Source: a virus
DNA: 21,777 bases
Reading direction: 5' to 3' (one strand)
IMG/VR virus record: IMGVR_UViG_3300030382_004480
Location: 1-21,777 of that record
Shown: piece by piece, positions 16,001 to 21,484 of the stretch
Numbering within the stretch: position 1 is the first letter of the stretch
Layout of the letters: every line of letters starts with the position of its first letter
Position numbers and translations under genes: made by a program
The notes under the pieces: model-generated
What the model saw: the letters and a program-made list of their open reading frames with translations, nothing else
Told to the model about the DNA's origin: nothing
Databases searched by the model: none

Positions 16001-16504
16001 ATGGCCAGCACCGTCAAAACAGACTTCACGCTCACCCTCAAGGCCAAGGAAGAGGAAAGCAACGACCTGGGCACCAGCCGGATGACTCACAATCTGGCCG
16101 TGTCCTCATTCTTTGCGGCTGGTTCTACCGCTTCTAAGTTCGACCGGGTGTATTCTGACAGCGGATCGGCAGCAGGCTCAGCCGTGGCCATTGATGTCCT
16201 CGGGGGTCTGAGCTCGGTATTGACCGGGGACGCTGGCAGCTTTGTCACCCTCAACGGCATCCTCATCAGGAACAAGAGCACCACCAGCACTGAGATCCTC
16301 AGCATCGGTGGAGGCTCAAACCCCATTGTGGGATGCTGGGGCGCCACTGGCGACCTCATCAAGCTGGGCCCTGGTGGGACCTTTGTTTGGCTTGACCCCG
16401 TTGACGGCGTCACCCCTGTGGCAGGGACAGGTGATATCCTCACCCTTGACCCCGGCTCAGATACAATTTCCTATGATGTGGTCCTCCTGGGCCGCTCAGC
16501 TTAG
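16001..16504 (+). CDS. Beta-rich virion-like protein
   Basis: A 167-residue protein preceded by an exact copy of the late motif. It is beta-rich and Gly/Ser/Thr-rich, with FDRVYSDSGSAAGSAVAIDVLGG, NKSTTSTEILSIGGGSNPIV, LIKLGPGGTFVWLDPVDG and a closing SDTISYDVVLLGRSA. The order (strand; LxGxL; then LGPGGxFxW; then GDILxL; then YDVVLLG) resembles a recurrent family of small jelly-roll-like phage structural proteins, for which I know no confirmed function. The promoter-like element and abundance-type composition suggest a major virion component, perhaps a tail tube or decoration protein. Its neighbour at 16533 is the better tail tube candidate. Both start with a promoter-like element about 31 bases upstream. 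Confidence 0.6.
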   Translation: MASTVKTDFTLTLKAKEEESNDLGTSRMTHNLAVSSFFAAGSTASKFDRVYSDSGSAAGSAVAIDVLGGLSSVLTGDAGSFVTLNGILIRNKSTTSTEILSIGGGSNPIVGCWGATGDLIKLGPGGTFVWLDPVDGVTPVAGTGDILTLDPGSDTISYDVVLLGRSA

Positions 16505-16507
16505 AAC
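16498..16507 (+). promoter_or_regulatory. Late-motif variant before tail tube gene
   Basis: AGCTTAGAAC followed by CTCCCCACCCCCC keeps TAGAAC and the C-rich tail of the repeated motif but not CCTCGG. The T of TAGAAC (16502) is 31 bases before ATG 16533, identical to copy 3. It overlaps the stop of the preceding gene. Confidence 0.5.
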
Positions 16508-16532
16508 CTCCCCACCCCCCAGGATCTGATCC

Positions 16533-17039
16533 ATGGCTTATTCCTCAGTTGTAAAGACCAAGCGTGACGGGGTCATCAGCATCTGTGATGCTGCTGGCTT
16601 TGGCGGCGCCAACACCATCGACATCAGCGCAGAGCCTGGTGACTTCAGCATGACAGCCGCTCAGGAGTCCCGTCTGGACTTCCTTGACCGTGGCCGGCTG
16701 GTGACCTCTGCCCGCTATGGGGATGACGCCGGGCTCACCGGGTCCTTCTCATCCTACTGGCGTGACGCCACTGACGCGGCTGTGGCTACCCTGTTCGACA
16801 TCCTCAACCAGTCCGGGTATGTCTCAACGGCCCCCTGGGTGTCCACCATCGGCGCCAGCGCTGAAGTCTTTGCGGTTGATTTGAGGCTCGTAATTGAGGG
16901 CAGCGATCACGGTGACGGTGGGGACCATTCCATCACCATCGAGGACTGCTCATTGGACTACGGCTTTGCTGAAGGGGATCCGGACGTGACCACAGTGAAC
17001 TGGCGTTCTCACTCCGATATTCGCCCAACCCTGGCGTAG
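16533..17039 (+). CDS. Putative major tail (tube) protein
   Basis: A 168-residue protein with a layout like small tail tube subunits: an N-terminal strand with KTKRDGVISICDAAG, then ISAEPGDFSMTAAQESRLDFLDRG, a mixed middle (YWRDATDAAVATLFDILNQSG), and strongly beta C-terminal strands (FAVDLRLVIEGSDHGDGGDHSITIEDCSLDYGFAEGD). Size (about 18 kDa) and the promoter-like element 31 bases upstream suit an abundant protein. It lies two genes before the tail assembly chaperone with its frameshift site, the arrangement expected for the tube gene in siphophages. The ribosome site is AGGAT, about 11 bases upstream. What is unusual is that the tape measure lies upstream of it, not downstream. A role as another structural protein remains possible. 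Confidence 0.58.
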   Translation: MAYSSVVKTKRDGVISICDAAGFGGANTIDISAEPGDFSMTAAQESRLDFLDRGRLVTSARYGDDAGLTGSFSSYWRDATDAAVATLFDILNQSGYVSTAPWVSTIGASAEVFAVDLRLVIEGSDHGDGGDHSITIEDCSLDYGFAEGDPDVTTVNWRSHSDIRPTLA

Positions 17040-17048
17040 CCCTGAGCC

Positions 17049-17636
17049 GTGGCCCTGGTCTTTCCATCAGCACACCTGAGGGCAGCGATGCCCCCTGAGG
17101 AATTCGCTGACCTGATCCTCGAGTATGAGGCTGAGTTGGATGAGCTCCACCCACCCTGGCGCCAGCCAGCACGGTCAAGGATGGGGCCCGGCATCATGGG
17201 CAGCCGTGGGGTGGAGGACCTAGAGGTCAAGGCCCGGGTCAAGTGGCTCCTACAGCGGCGAAAGCACCTATACGATGGGAAGAATTGGGACGTGGTGGTG
17301 AGGACTGCCATCGGGCCTGGTGGCCGTGCCCGGATGGTGGCAATGCCGATCATCCCCAGGGCTACCCATACCCCTGAGACGCTCGACGCGATCAGCCGGA
17401 TCAGGATGGCAGGCAAAGAAGCCCAGGCAAGTCTACCCCAGATCGCTGCACGGCTCGGGGTGCCGCTCAAGCGGGTTGAGACCCTGGTGATTGACTGCCC
17501 TGAGGGTGGAAACCTGTTCCACCACGCCAGGCGCAAGCTGGCAGCAGCTCCACAGCCGGCGCCGATCAAGATCAAGAGCAAGGCCAAGGCTAAGCCCAAG
17601 AGCAAGGCCAAGGCTAAGGCAAAGAAAACAAGCTAA
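17049..17636 (+). CDS. Unknown protein with HTH-like segment and Lys/Ala tail
   Basis: A 195-residue protein if read from GTG 17049; an in-frame ATG at 17088 has a better ribosome site (GAGGG about 6 bases upstream) and would remove 13 residues. I do not recognise a family. Residues about 57-75 are a basic helix (EDLEVKARVKWLLQRRKHLY). Residues about 128-147 (SLPQIAARLGVPLKRVETLV) resemble a helix-turn-helix with the LGV turn. Residues 171-195 are a histone-H1-like Lys/Ala tract made of two copies of an 8-residue unit. It sits between tail tube and chaperone genes, where a tail role would be expected, but the charged tail and HTH-like segment would also suit DNA or RNA binding. Function remains open. 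Confidence 0.7.
   Translation: MALVFPSAHLRAAMPPEEFADLILEYEAELDELHPPWRQPARSRMGPGIMGSRGVEDLEVKARVKWLLQRRKHLYDGKNWDVVVRTAIGPGGRARMVAMPIIPRATHTPETLDAISRIRMAGKEAQASLPQIAARLGVPLKRVETLVIDCPEGGNLFHHARRKLAAAPQPAPIKIKSKAKAKPKSKAKAKAKKTS
17574..17618 (+). repeat. Perfect 21-base tandem repeat coding the Lys/Ala tail
   Basis: Positions 17574-17594 and 17598-17618 are identical over 21 bases with a period of 24, coding KSKAKAK-P-KSKAKAK. It is a protein low-complexity repeat that may change copy number by slippage. Confidence 0.8.
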
Positions 17637-17642
17637 ACACCC

Positions 17643-17656
17643 GGTCAGGAGGACAC
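17643..17656 (+). promoter_or_regulatory. Strong ribosome binding site of tail chaperone gene
   Basis: GGTCAGGAGGACAC, identical over 14 bases to the site at 5153-5166. AGGAGG (17647-17652) sits 6 bases before ATG 17659, which selects this start over an in-frame upstream start at 17491 that lies inside the preceding gene. Confidence 0.8.
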
Positions 17657-17658
17657 CC

Positions 17659-18084
17659 ATGACCCCACGCTCAACCATCCGAGATATCCCCCAGTCTGAT
17701 CGCTATTTCAGCGTTGACCTGGGGGCTGATCTCGGGGACTTTGAATTCCGCTTCCCGTCCTATGGCAAGGCTGCCAGGATGGTGGGGCTGCTCCAGGGCC
17801 TACAGGAGGGTGACGGGCTTGACCGGCTGGTGGGTGTCCTCGACGTGGCCGGCTACGCAATCGGGGCTTGCTGGTTCAACCGTGGCTTTGACCTGGCGGC
17901 TGGGGATGCCCCCATCGCCATCAATGGCAACGGGTGGCGTGAGTACGGTGACGCTGTGATCGATGAGCTGCAGGAACACGGGGTCAAGCTGCCCGGGGTG
18001 ATGCTGCTGGTCAATACGCTGATCAATGAGCTGGGCTCGAGAATGTCAGAGAGCGCGGAGGCTGAGGAACAGGCGGGAAACTGA
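17659..18084 (+). CDS. Tail assembly chaperone, short form (G-like)
   Basis: A 141-residue protein starting MTPRSTIRDIPQSDRYFSVD. It is acidic and mixed alpha-beta, with AARMVGLLQGLQEGDGLDRL and an acidic end SRMSESAEAEEQAGN. Its last two sense codons, GGA-AAC, form with the preceding G the heptamer G-GGA-AAC (18075-18081) directly before the TGA stop. In siphophages such as lambda, the chaperone pair G and GT is produced by a -1 slip at such a site; the proteins coat the tape measure during tail building and are not in the final tail. Length, acidic C terminus, slippery site and overlapping -1 frame all agree. The ribosome site is very strong, as expected for an abundant chaperone. The gene lies about 6.6 kb downstream of the tape measure gene, instead of directly upstream. 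Confidence 0.75.
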   Translation: MTPRSTIRDIPQSDRYFSVDLGADLGDFEFRFPSYGKAARMVGLLQGLQEGDGLDRLVGVLDVAGYAIGACWFNRGFDLAAGDAPIAINGNGWREYGDAVIDELQEHGVKLPGVMLLVNTLINELGSRMSESAEAEEQAGN

Positions 18085-18098
18085 CCACCCCTGAGGGT
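18075..18098 (+). promoter_or_regulatory. Programmed -1 frameshift signal
   Basis: GGGAAAC (18075-18081) in zero-frame phase G-GGA-AAC fits the X-XXY-YYZ rule exactly, and the next codon is the TGA stop. Five bases later ACCC-CTGA-GGGT (18087-18098) can form a small hairpin. The lambda G/GT site is GGGAAAG, one base different. After the slip, reading continues at CTG 18081 in the -1 frame. Confidence 0.75.
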
Positions 18099-18368
18099 CG
18101 GCTCGACTTCATCACGATTGAGGCCGGGCTGCTCTTTGGGGGTGGTAACCCTGACTGGTTGCTTGACCTCCCACGGGAGCAACGGGTCAGGGTGATGGCG
18201 TATGTCCTTGCCCGGAAGGACAAAGAGCTGGCCTTCTGGTCATCCTCAGGGGTTCAAGCTGGTGACCTCGTCCACCTGCTGAGCGCTGTGGCCACAGGCA
18301 AGCGTCAGGGGCCCAGGGGTGACATGATGGACGGGCTACTGGGCCAGCTCGAGGATGAGGCCGAATAG
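18081..18368 (+). CDS. Tail assembly chaperone, -1 frame extension (T-like domain)
   Basis: The -1 frame is open from 18066 to the TAG at 18366-18368 and reads LTTPEGRLDFITIEAGLLFG, then GGNPDWLLDLPREQRVRVMAYVLARKDKEL and AFWSSSGVQAGDLVHLLSAV. Fusing it to the 141-residue short form gives a 236-residue long form. The extension is helical and charged and looks like genuine coding sequence; LPREQRVRVMAYVLARKDKE has the look of small tail chaperone extensions (L-x-x-[EQ]-x-R-x-x-x-x-A). There is no ATG or GTG start with a ribosome site; the only independent start would be TTG at 18159, which would lose the first 26 residues. Expression by frameshifting is therefore the better explanation. Confidence 0.7.
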   Translation: MTTPEGRLDFITIEAGLLFGGGNPDWLLDLPREQRVRVMAYVLARKDKELAFWSSSGVQAGDLVHLLSAVATGKRQGPRGDMMDGLLGQLEDEAE

Positions 18369-18383
18369 GCTACACTGTGGCCG

Positions 18384-18869
18384 ATGAGGACAGGCTCAAA
18401 GCCCTGCAGATCGTGGCGTCAATTGGCGCTACCCTTTGGGGCGCCGGGCCCCGTCTCCCGGCCCAGGGGCCCCGGCATTGACCTGGCTGACCCCCACCAG
18501 CGTGGCATCATCAATCGGCAGTTCTGGGGCTCGTTTGCTCAGCGGCTCAGGGCTCGAGGCCTTGACCCTGAGGACTGCCTGCAGGAAGTCTATAGGGGTG
18601 TCTTGACCCGCAACCGTGGCGCCAGGCCCTATGACCCCCGGGCCTCGAGCCTGAGCACCTACTCATACATTGTGATCCGATCCGTTTTCCTCAACTACCT
18701 GGACCACAACAGGAGGGCAGATCGCCGGCTCGGGGTGGTGGGGATAGAGGGGGATGCGGCAATGGTGGCCCATGTCCCGCTATGGGGTAATCCCCGGCCA
18801 CCTGAGCTGGAAGATATGACCCTCGGTAGAACACCCCCACCCTTGATGGAGCTCCCCCAATGGCTGTAG
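18384..18869 (+). CDS. Sigma-factor-like protein (region 2 only), candidate late regulator
   Basis: A 161-residue protein. Residues about 45-115 resemble sigma-70 region 2: FWGSFAQRLRARGLDPEDCLQEVYRGVL matches the core-binding helix with its D-x-x-Q-[ED]-[VT] signature (DCLQEVY), and YDPRASSLSTYSYIVIRSVFLNYLDHNRR matches region 2.3-2.4 (FDP-x-x-G-S-F-x-x-[WY]-...-N-x-x-x-D-x-x-R-x-x-R), which melts and reads the -10 box. The rest (about 116-161) shows no region 4 helix-turn-helix. Near the N terminus is QLALPF (13-18), like sliding-clamp-binding motifs QL[SD]LF and QLSLPL. T4 gp55, also a small sigma without usable region 4, drives late genes with the clamp. I infer a role reading the repeated TAGAAC motif. 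No clear ribosome site precedes ATG 18384. Motif copy 4 lies within its 3' end, and it overlaps the next gene by 10 bases. Confidence 0.6.
   Translation: MRTGSKPCRSWRQLALPFGAPGPVSRPRGPGIDLADPHQRGIINRQFWGSFAQRLRARGLDPEDCLQEVYRGVLTRNRGARPYDPRASSLSTYSYIVIRSVFLNYLDHNRRADRRLGVVGIEGDAAMVAHVPLWGNPRPPELEDMTLGRTPPPLMELPQWL
18821..18832 (+). promoter_or_regulatory. Repeated motif CCTCGGTAGAAC, copy 4
   Basis: Exact 12-mer in the 3' end of the sigma-like gene, read there in a different codon phase from copies 1 and 2, so protein coding does not explain it. It is followed by ACCCCCACCC. The T of TAGAAC (18827) is 33 bases before ATG 18860, predicting a 21-base leader. Confidence 0.65.
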
Positions 18870-19189
18870 ACCTCTCAGCACAAGCACCCCCCCGGCAATG
18901 CATGAGGGTGGCCCTTGACGGCACAGCAGACAACCTGACAAAGGTGACCCTGCCTGAGTGGGCCACGGCTGTGACCGTGACGTTCAAGCAGAACAATGAC
19001 AGCACCGATGACAGCGGCTTCATCACCTTTGCTGGCACTGACGGCGCCACCAAGGGTAACAACTGGTTTCCTATTGCTTCCGGCGGCGCCTACACCTACG
19101 CCATCAACGCCCCTGATGACAACTCAGTCATCTACCTGGCAGCAGCCACGAACACGGCATTTGCTCACCTGATGTTTGAGCGCTCCTGA
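18860..19189 (+). CDS. Small beta-rich virion-like protein
   Basis: A 109-residue protein directly behind motif copy 4, overlapping the sigma-like gene by 10 bases. It is beta-rich and ends without a membrane segment: RVALDGTADNLTKVTLPEWA, TAVTVTFKQNNDSTDDSGFI, GTDGATKGNNWFPIASGGAY, and a closing NSVIYLAAATNTAFAHLMFE. The pattern resembles small single-domain jelly-roll or decoration-type proteins. I do not recognise a specific family. It is probably a virion protein because it has its own late-type element and is coupled (TGATG) with the fibre-like gene behind it. Possible roles are decoration protein or tail fibre partner. Confidence 0.6.
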   Translation: MAVDLSAQAPPRQCMRVALDGTADNLTKVTLPEWATAVTVTFKQNNDSTDDSGFITFAGTDGATKGNNWFPIASGGAYTYAINAPDDNSVIYLAAATNTAFAHLMFERS

Positions 19190-20211
19190 TGGGATTCTAT
19201 AGATTCACCACTGGTGGCGGTGACGGATCTGACCTGGCGCTTGCTGACGGGCTGACCACCCAGCAGGACACCCTGGCCCAGGTCACCAGCACGGCTGAGA
19301 ACGGGGCAGGGACTTTCACCTGGACGTTAACGGACCCCTCAGGCGCCAGCGCCACAGCACGGCTCTCTGCCACAGATACGGCATCAGTGAATTGGACGCC
19401 CCACAACGGGCTCGATGATGACAAGTGGCTTGCCGGAAACTGGGTTGCTGCCTGTACTGATGGCACCGTCACGGTCAAGCACGTCATCCAGATCGGAACC
19501 GACAGCGGACACATACTCCACGACTGGACTACGAGGACCTATGCCACCACAACTGTTGGCTCTGTAGACGCCCGGGACGAACCCAACGAGGACTTCTCTA
19601 CCCCCACGAACCCTACGTTGGCGATTGATGGCGCTCAGAAGTGCAATATGTACCAAGCGGGAACGGACGGGTTCTGCATGGGATTCACCAGCCCCATCTG
19701 CTCGGCAGCTTCATTTGATGACATGATGTTCTCTGCCTACTCCATCATCCTTGTCACCGACGCTGATGAGATTGCCGCTGCGGATTCCAGCCAGAACGGG
19801 GTCTACGCGGGCCTGACTGAAAACGATACCTTCGGGTCTAACGAGGGGATCGCATGTGGGGTGGACCGGACAAGCACCGGGGTCATTAAAGCGGTCTCCT
19901 GTAAGGCAGGCTCGTCAAGGAATGTCAGCGGCAACGTCGCTTCAGACGATCCGCAACGATTCGAGGGCGTCGTGCTGCGATGGGAGCCTGAAGGGTCATC
20001 GGTCTGGGCGATCCAGATCGTCAATGCACAATCGGCTGCCGGGGTCACCACGGACAGTGCCGTGCAGACTTCCATGAATGAGGACTTCGGGACCTCACCC
20101 CAGATCTTTTGTGGCATTGGTTCCGTTGCTGGGGGTATGGCTTCCGGGTGGACCCAGGCGCTGAAAGTCTATTATAAATTCTTTCCTCAATATGACGGGC
20201 CCTCTGTCTGA
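19189..20211 (+). CDS. Tail fibre/receptor-binding-like protein
   Basis: A 340-residue beta-rich protein, coupled to the preceding gene by TGATG. Residues about 30-110 look like an immunoglobulin-like or bacterial-Ig-type domain (GAGTFTWTLTDPSGASATARLSATDTASVNW, then WVAACTDGTVTVKHVIQIG). Residues about 120-340 form a second domain with many Asn, Ser, Thr and four or five Cys (KCNMYQ, GFCMGFTSPIC, IACGVD, VSCKAG), and strands such as RFEGVVLRWEPEGSSVWAIQIV, which suggest a carbohydrate-binding lectin-like domain. Base use changes here: the pentamer CTGAG, very common elsewhere, is absent from about 19,300 to 20,205, suggesting the receptor-binding part was exchanged by recombination. Function is inferred. 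Confidence 0.55.
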   Translation: MGFYRFTTGGGDGSDLALADGLTTQQDTLAQVTSTAENGAGTFTWTLTDPSGASATARLSATDTASVNWTPHNGLDDDKWLAGNWVAACTDGTVTVKHVIQIGTDSGHILHDWTTRTYATTTVGSVDARDEPNEDFSTPTNPTLAIDGAQKCNMYQAGTDGFCMGFTSPICSAASFDDMMFSAYSIILVTDADEIAAADSSQNGVYAGLTENDTFGSNEGIACGVDRTSTGVIKAVSCKAGSSRNVSGNVASDDPQRFEGVVLRWEPEGSSVWAIQIVNAQSAAGVTTDSAVQTSMNEDFGTSPQIFCGIGSVAGGMASGWTQALKVYYKFFPQYDGPSV

Positions 20212-20216
20212 GCTCG

Positions 20217-20579
20217 ATGGCTGACCCCATCCCACCAGCAGGCCCGGCGACAGGCCCCCCGGCTGATGTGGCCCTGGTGGGCCGGGTGGTGGGCGCTGTC
20301 CCTGGCTGGCTGTGGTGGAGGTGGCGCCAGAGCCCCATCCTGATCACCACAGCGGCTGGCGTCATCATCGCTGGCACGTCCTGGTTTGTGGAGACGGTCC
20401 CGCCAATGCTGGGGATCGCTGATGAGGATCTGCCCTTCACAACCCAGGCCCAGCACGCCGAGGCTCTGTGTATGATAGAGACCGTACAGCACGGCACCTG
20501 TTCGCTGTTGGTTGCGGTTGGTCAGAGAGCTGCTGAGGACTGTGGAGACCCGCCCCCGTGCCCCCCACCAGCACCATAG
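20217..20579 (+). CDS. Membrane-anchored protein, possible lysis protein
   Basis: A 120-residue protein with one predicted transmembrane helix at about 39-58 (SPILITTAAGVIIAGTSWFV), preceded by a Trp/Arg cluster WLWWRWRQ, and a Pro-rich N terminus. The positive charge before the helix predicts N-in, C-out. The outer domain holds four Cys (85, 95, 109, 115), which could form disulfides, and ends in a Pro-rich tail. It is followed by a small exported protein and a cell-wall enzyme-like protein, so a lysis cassette (holin, pinholin or spanin-like partner) is possible. One helix and a long outer tail fit a spanin- or signal-anchor-type protein better than a classic holin. Its TAG stop overlaps the AGGAG ribosome site of the next gene. 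Confidence 0.55.
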   Translation: MADPIPPAGPATGPPADVALVGRVVGAVPGWLWWRWRQSPILITTAAGVIIAGTSWFVETVPPMLGIADEDLPFTTQAQHAEALCMIETVQHGTCSLLVAVGQRAAEDCGDPPPCPPPAP

Positions 20580-20582
20580 GAG
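20578..20582 (+). promoter_or_regulatory. Ribosome binding site of the exported protein gene
   Basis: TAGGAGCCC includes the stop of the preceding gene and AGGAG, 6 bases before ATG 20589. TAGGAGCCC is also found before the major capsid gene (GTG 4140). Confidence 0.65.
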
Positions 20583-20588
20583 CCCACC

Positions 20589-20858
20589 ATGATCTCAGCC
20601 CTGGCCCTTGTCCTCAATGCTGCTGCTGGTGAGCCCCCTGAGCCGGCCACCCAGGCTGAGACCTGCCACGCTGAGATGGTGCAAACCCTCCGGGCCATCT
20701 CTGATGACCTGGCGGCGGTTGACCTCGAGGCCCTGGCTGAGCTGGCTGCCCAGCAACCTGACCCGGCGCCGGCTGTGGCTGAGCCTGTGGTTGAGCCACC
20801 TGCCCCGGCTGACTCCGATGCCGGACTCTCACCCCTTCTGATCAAGGTCAGTGACTGA
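20589..20858 (+). CDS. Small exported protein with Pro/Ala-rich tail
   Basis: An 89-residue protein starting MISALALVLNAAAGEPPEPA, which looks like a short signal peptide with an A-x-A-type cleavage region around residues 11-14. The mature part is acidic: a helix (AEMVQTLRAISDDLAAVDLEALAEL) and a Pro/Ala/Val-rich stretch (DPAPAVAEPVVEPPAPADSD) ending in LLIKVSD. It has one Cys (near residue 26) not in a clear lipobox position, so I do not call it a lipoprotein. Its place between a membrane-anchored protein and a cell-wall enzyme-like protein suggests the host cell envelope as location; spanin-like function is possible but unproven. It ends in a GTGACTGACATG overlap with the next gene. Confidence 0.55.
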   Translation: MISALALVLNAAAGEPPEPATQAETCHAEMVQTLRAISDDLAAVDLEALAELAAQQPDPAPAVAEPVVEPPAPADSDAGLSPLLIKVSD

Positions 20859-20859
20859 C

Positions 20860-21465
20860 ATGCCGGCGCCGGCCTATCCATTGCCGCTGGTGCTCCAGCG
20901 CATCAAGGCAATTGGGGGTGAGGTCTTCACCAAAGGCGCGTACAACTTGAACCTGTTTGGCATCAGGTCACCCAGCCGGGACGCTGGTGCCTTCGATGAC
21001 CTCATGGGCTGTGCCTATCGGCCCACCGATGGTGGCCCCTGGCGGGTGGCGTATTGGCCGGCGACCACTGACCCTGGCATCTACTGGCTCCAGCACCCCA
21101 TGAGGGTGGAGGGCTGTGCCGCCCTGGTTGCTGATCGGCAGTATCCGGGGCTGTGGAAGGTGGGCCAGCACCGTGGGCAATATCGGGCCCTGGTCCAGGT
21201 CGGCACCTGTGCTGTCTATCGGGATGATGACCGGGATCGGGTGCTGGATTATGACCCCGTCACCATCACTGAGGGGGTCTTTGGCATCAATGCCCACAAG
21301 GCTGGCCAGGCCTCCACAGTGGTGGGCAAGTGGTCAGCCGGATGTCAGGTGCTGGCCCAGTCCGGCCCGGCTGGCTTTGGTGACCTGATGTTCCTGGTCG
21401 ACCTGCAGCTCACCCACCACCCGACCTGGGACCGCTTCACCTATACGCTCTTGAACCAGTGGTAA
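20860..21465 (+). CDS. YkuD-like H...SxGC protein, candidate endolysin
   Basis: A protein of about 201 residues (204 if read from GTG 20851). FGINAHKAG (H146) followed by KWSAGCQVL (S159, C162) resembles the H...S-x-G-C signature of the L,D-transpeptidase/YkuD catalytic core, in which Cys attacks the peptide and His activates it. The segments YNLNLFGIRSPS, PATTDPGIYWLQHPM, LWKVGQHRGQYRALVQVG and AVYRDDDRDRVLDYD form a conserved-looking pattern also seen in phage proteins with this core. It may cut or remodel peptidoglycan for lysis; a muramidase or amidase motif is absent. The start is uncertain: AAGG (20844-20847) is 3 bases before the GTG and 12 before ATG 20860. It lies at the end of a putative lysis group. 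Confidence 0.6.
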   Translation: MPAPAYPLPLVLQRIKAIGGEVFTKGAYNLNLFGIRSPSRDAGAFDDLMGCAYRPTDGGPWRVAYWPATTDPGIYWLQHPMRVEGCAALVADRQYPGLWKVGQHRGQYRALVQVGTCAVYRDDDRDRVLDYDPVTITEGVFGINAHKAGQASTVVGKWSAGCQVLAQSGPAGFGDLMFLVDLQLTHHPTWDRFTYTLLNQW

Positions 21466-21484
21466 TTTCGATCAGGATCTGACT

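Noticed and set aside
17009-17611. 200-residue reverse-strand open frame
   Set aside because: It mirrors the 17049 gene; composition is Arg/Ser/Pro-rich shadow sequence, no ribosome site, and all credible genes run on the plus strand.
17630-17642. GCTAAACACCC as a further late-motif copy before the chaperone gene
   Set aside because: Matches TAGAAC poorly and the spacing (25 bases) differs; the strong ribosome site explains expression well enough.
18377-18481. Alternative GTG reading (VADEDRLKALQIVASIG) overlapping the sigma-like start
   Set aside because: Only about 34 codons and it overlaps the sigma-like gene, which continues much further; it might be a remnant or leader peptide but evidence is thin.
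20173-20180. TATAAATT as a promoter before the lysis group
   Set aside because: It looks like a -10 box but codes for YYKF at the end of the fibre-like protein, has no convincing -35 and lies 44 bases from the next start.
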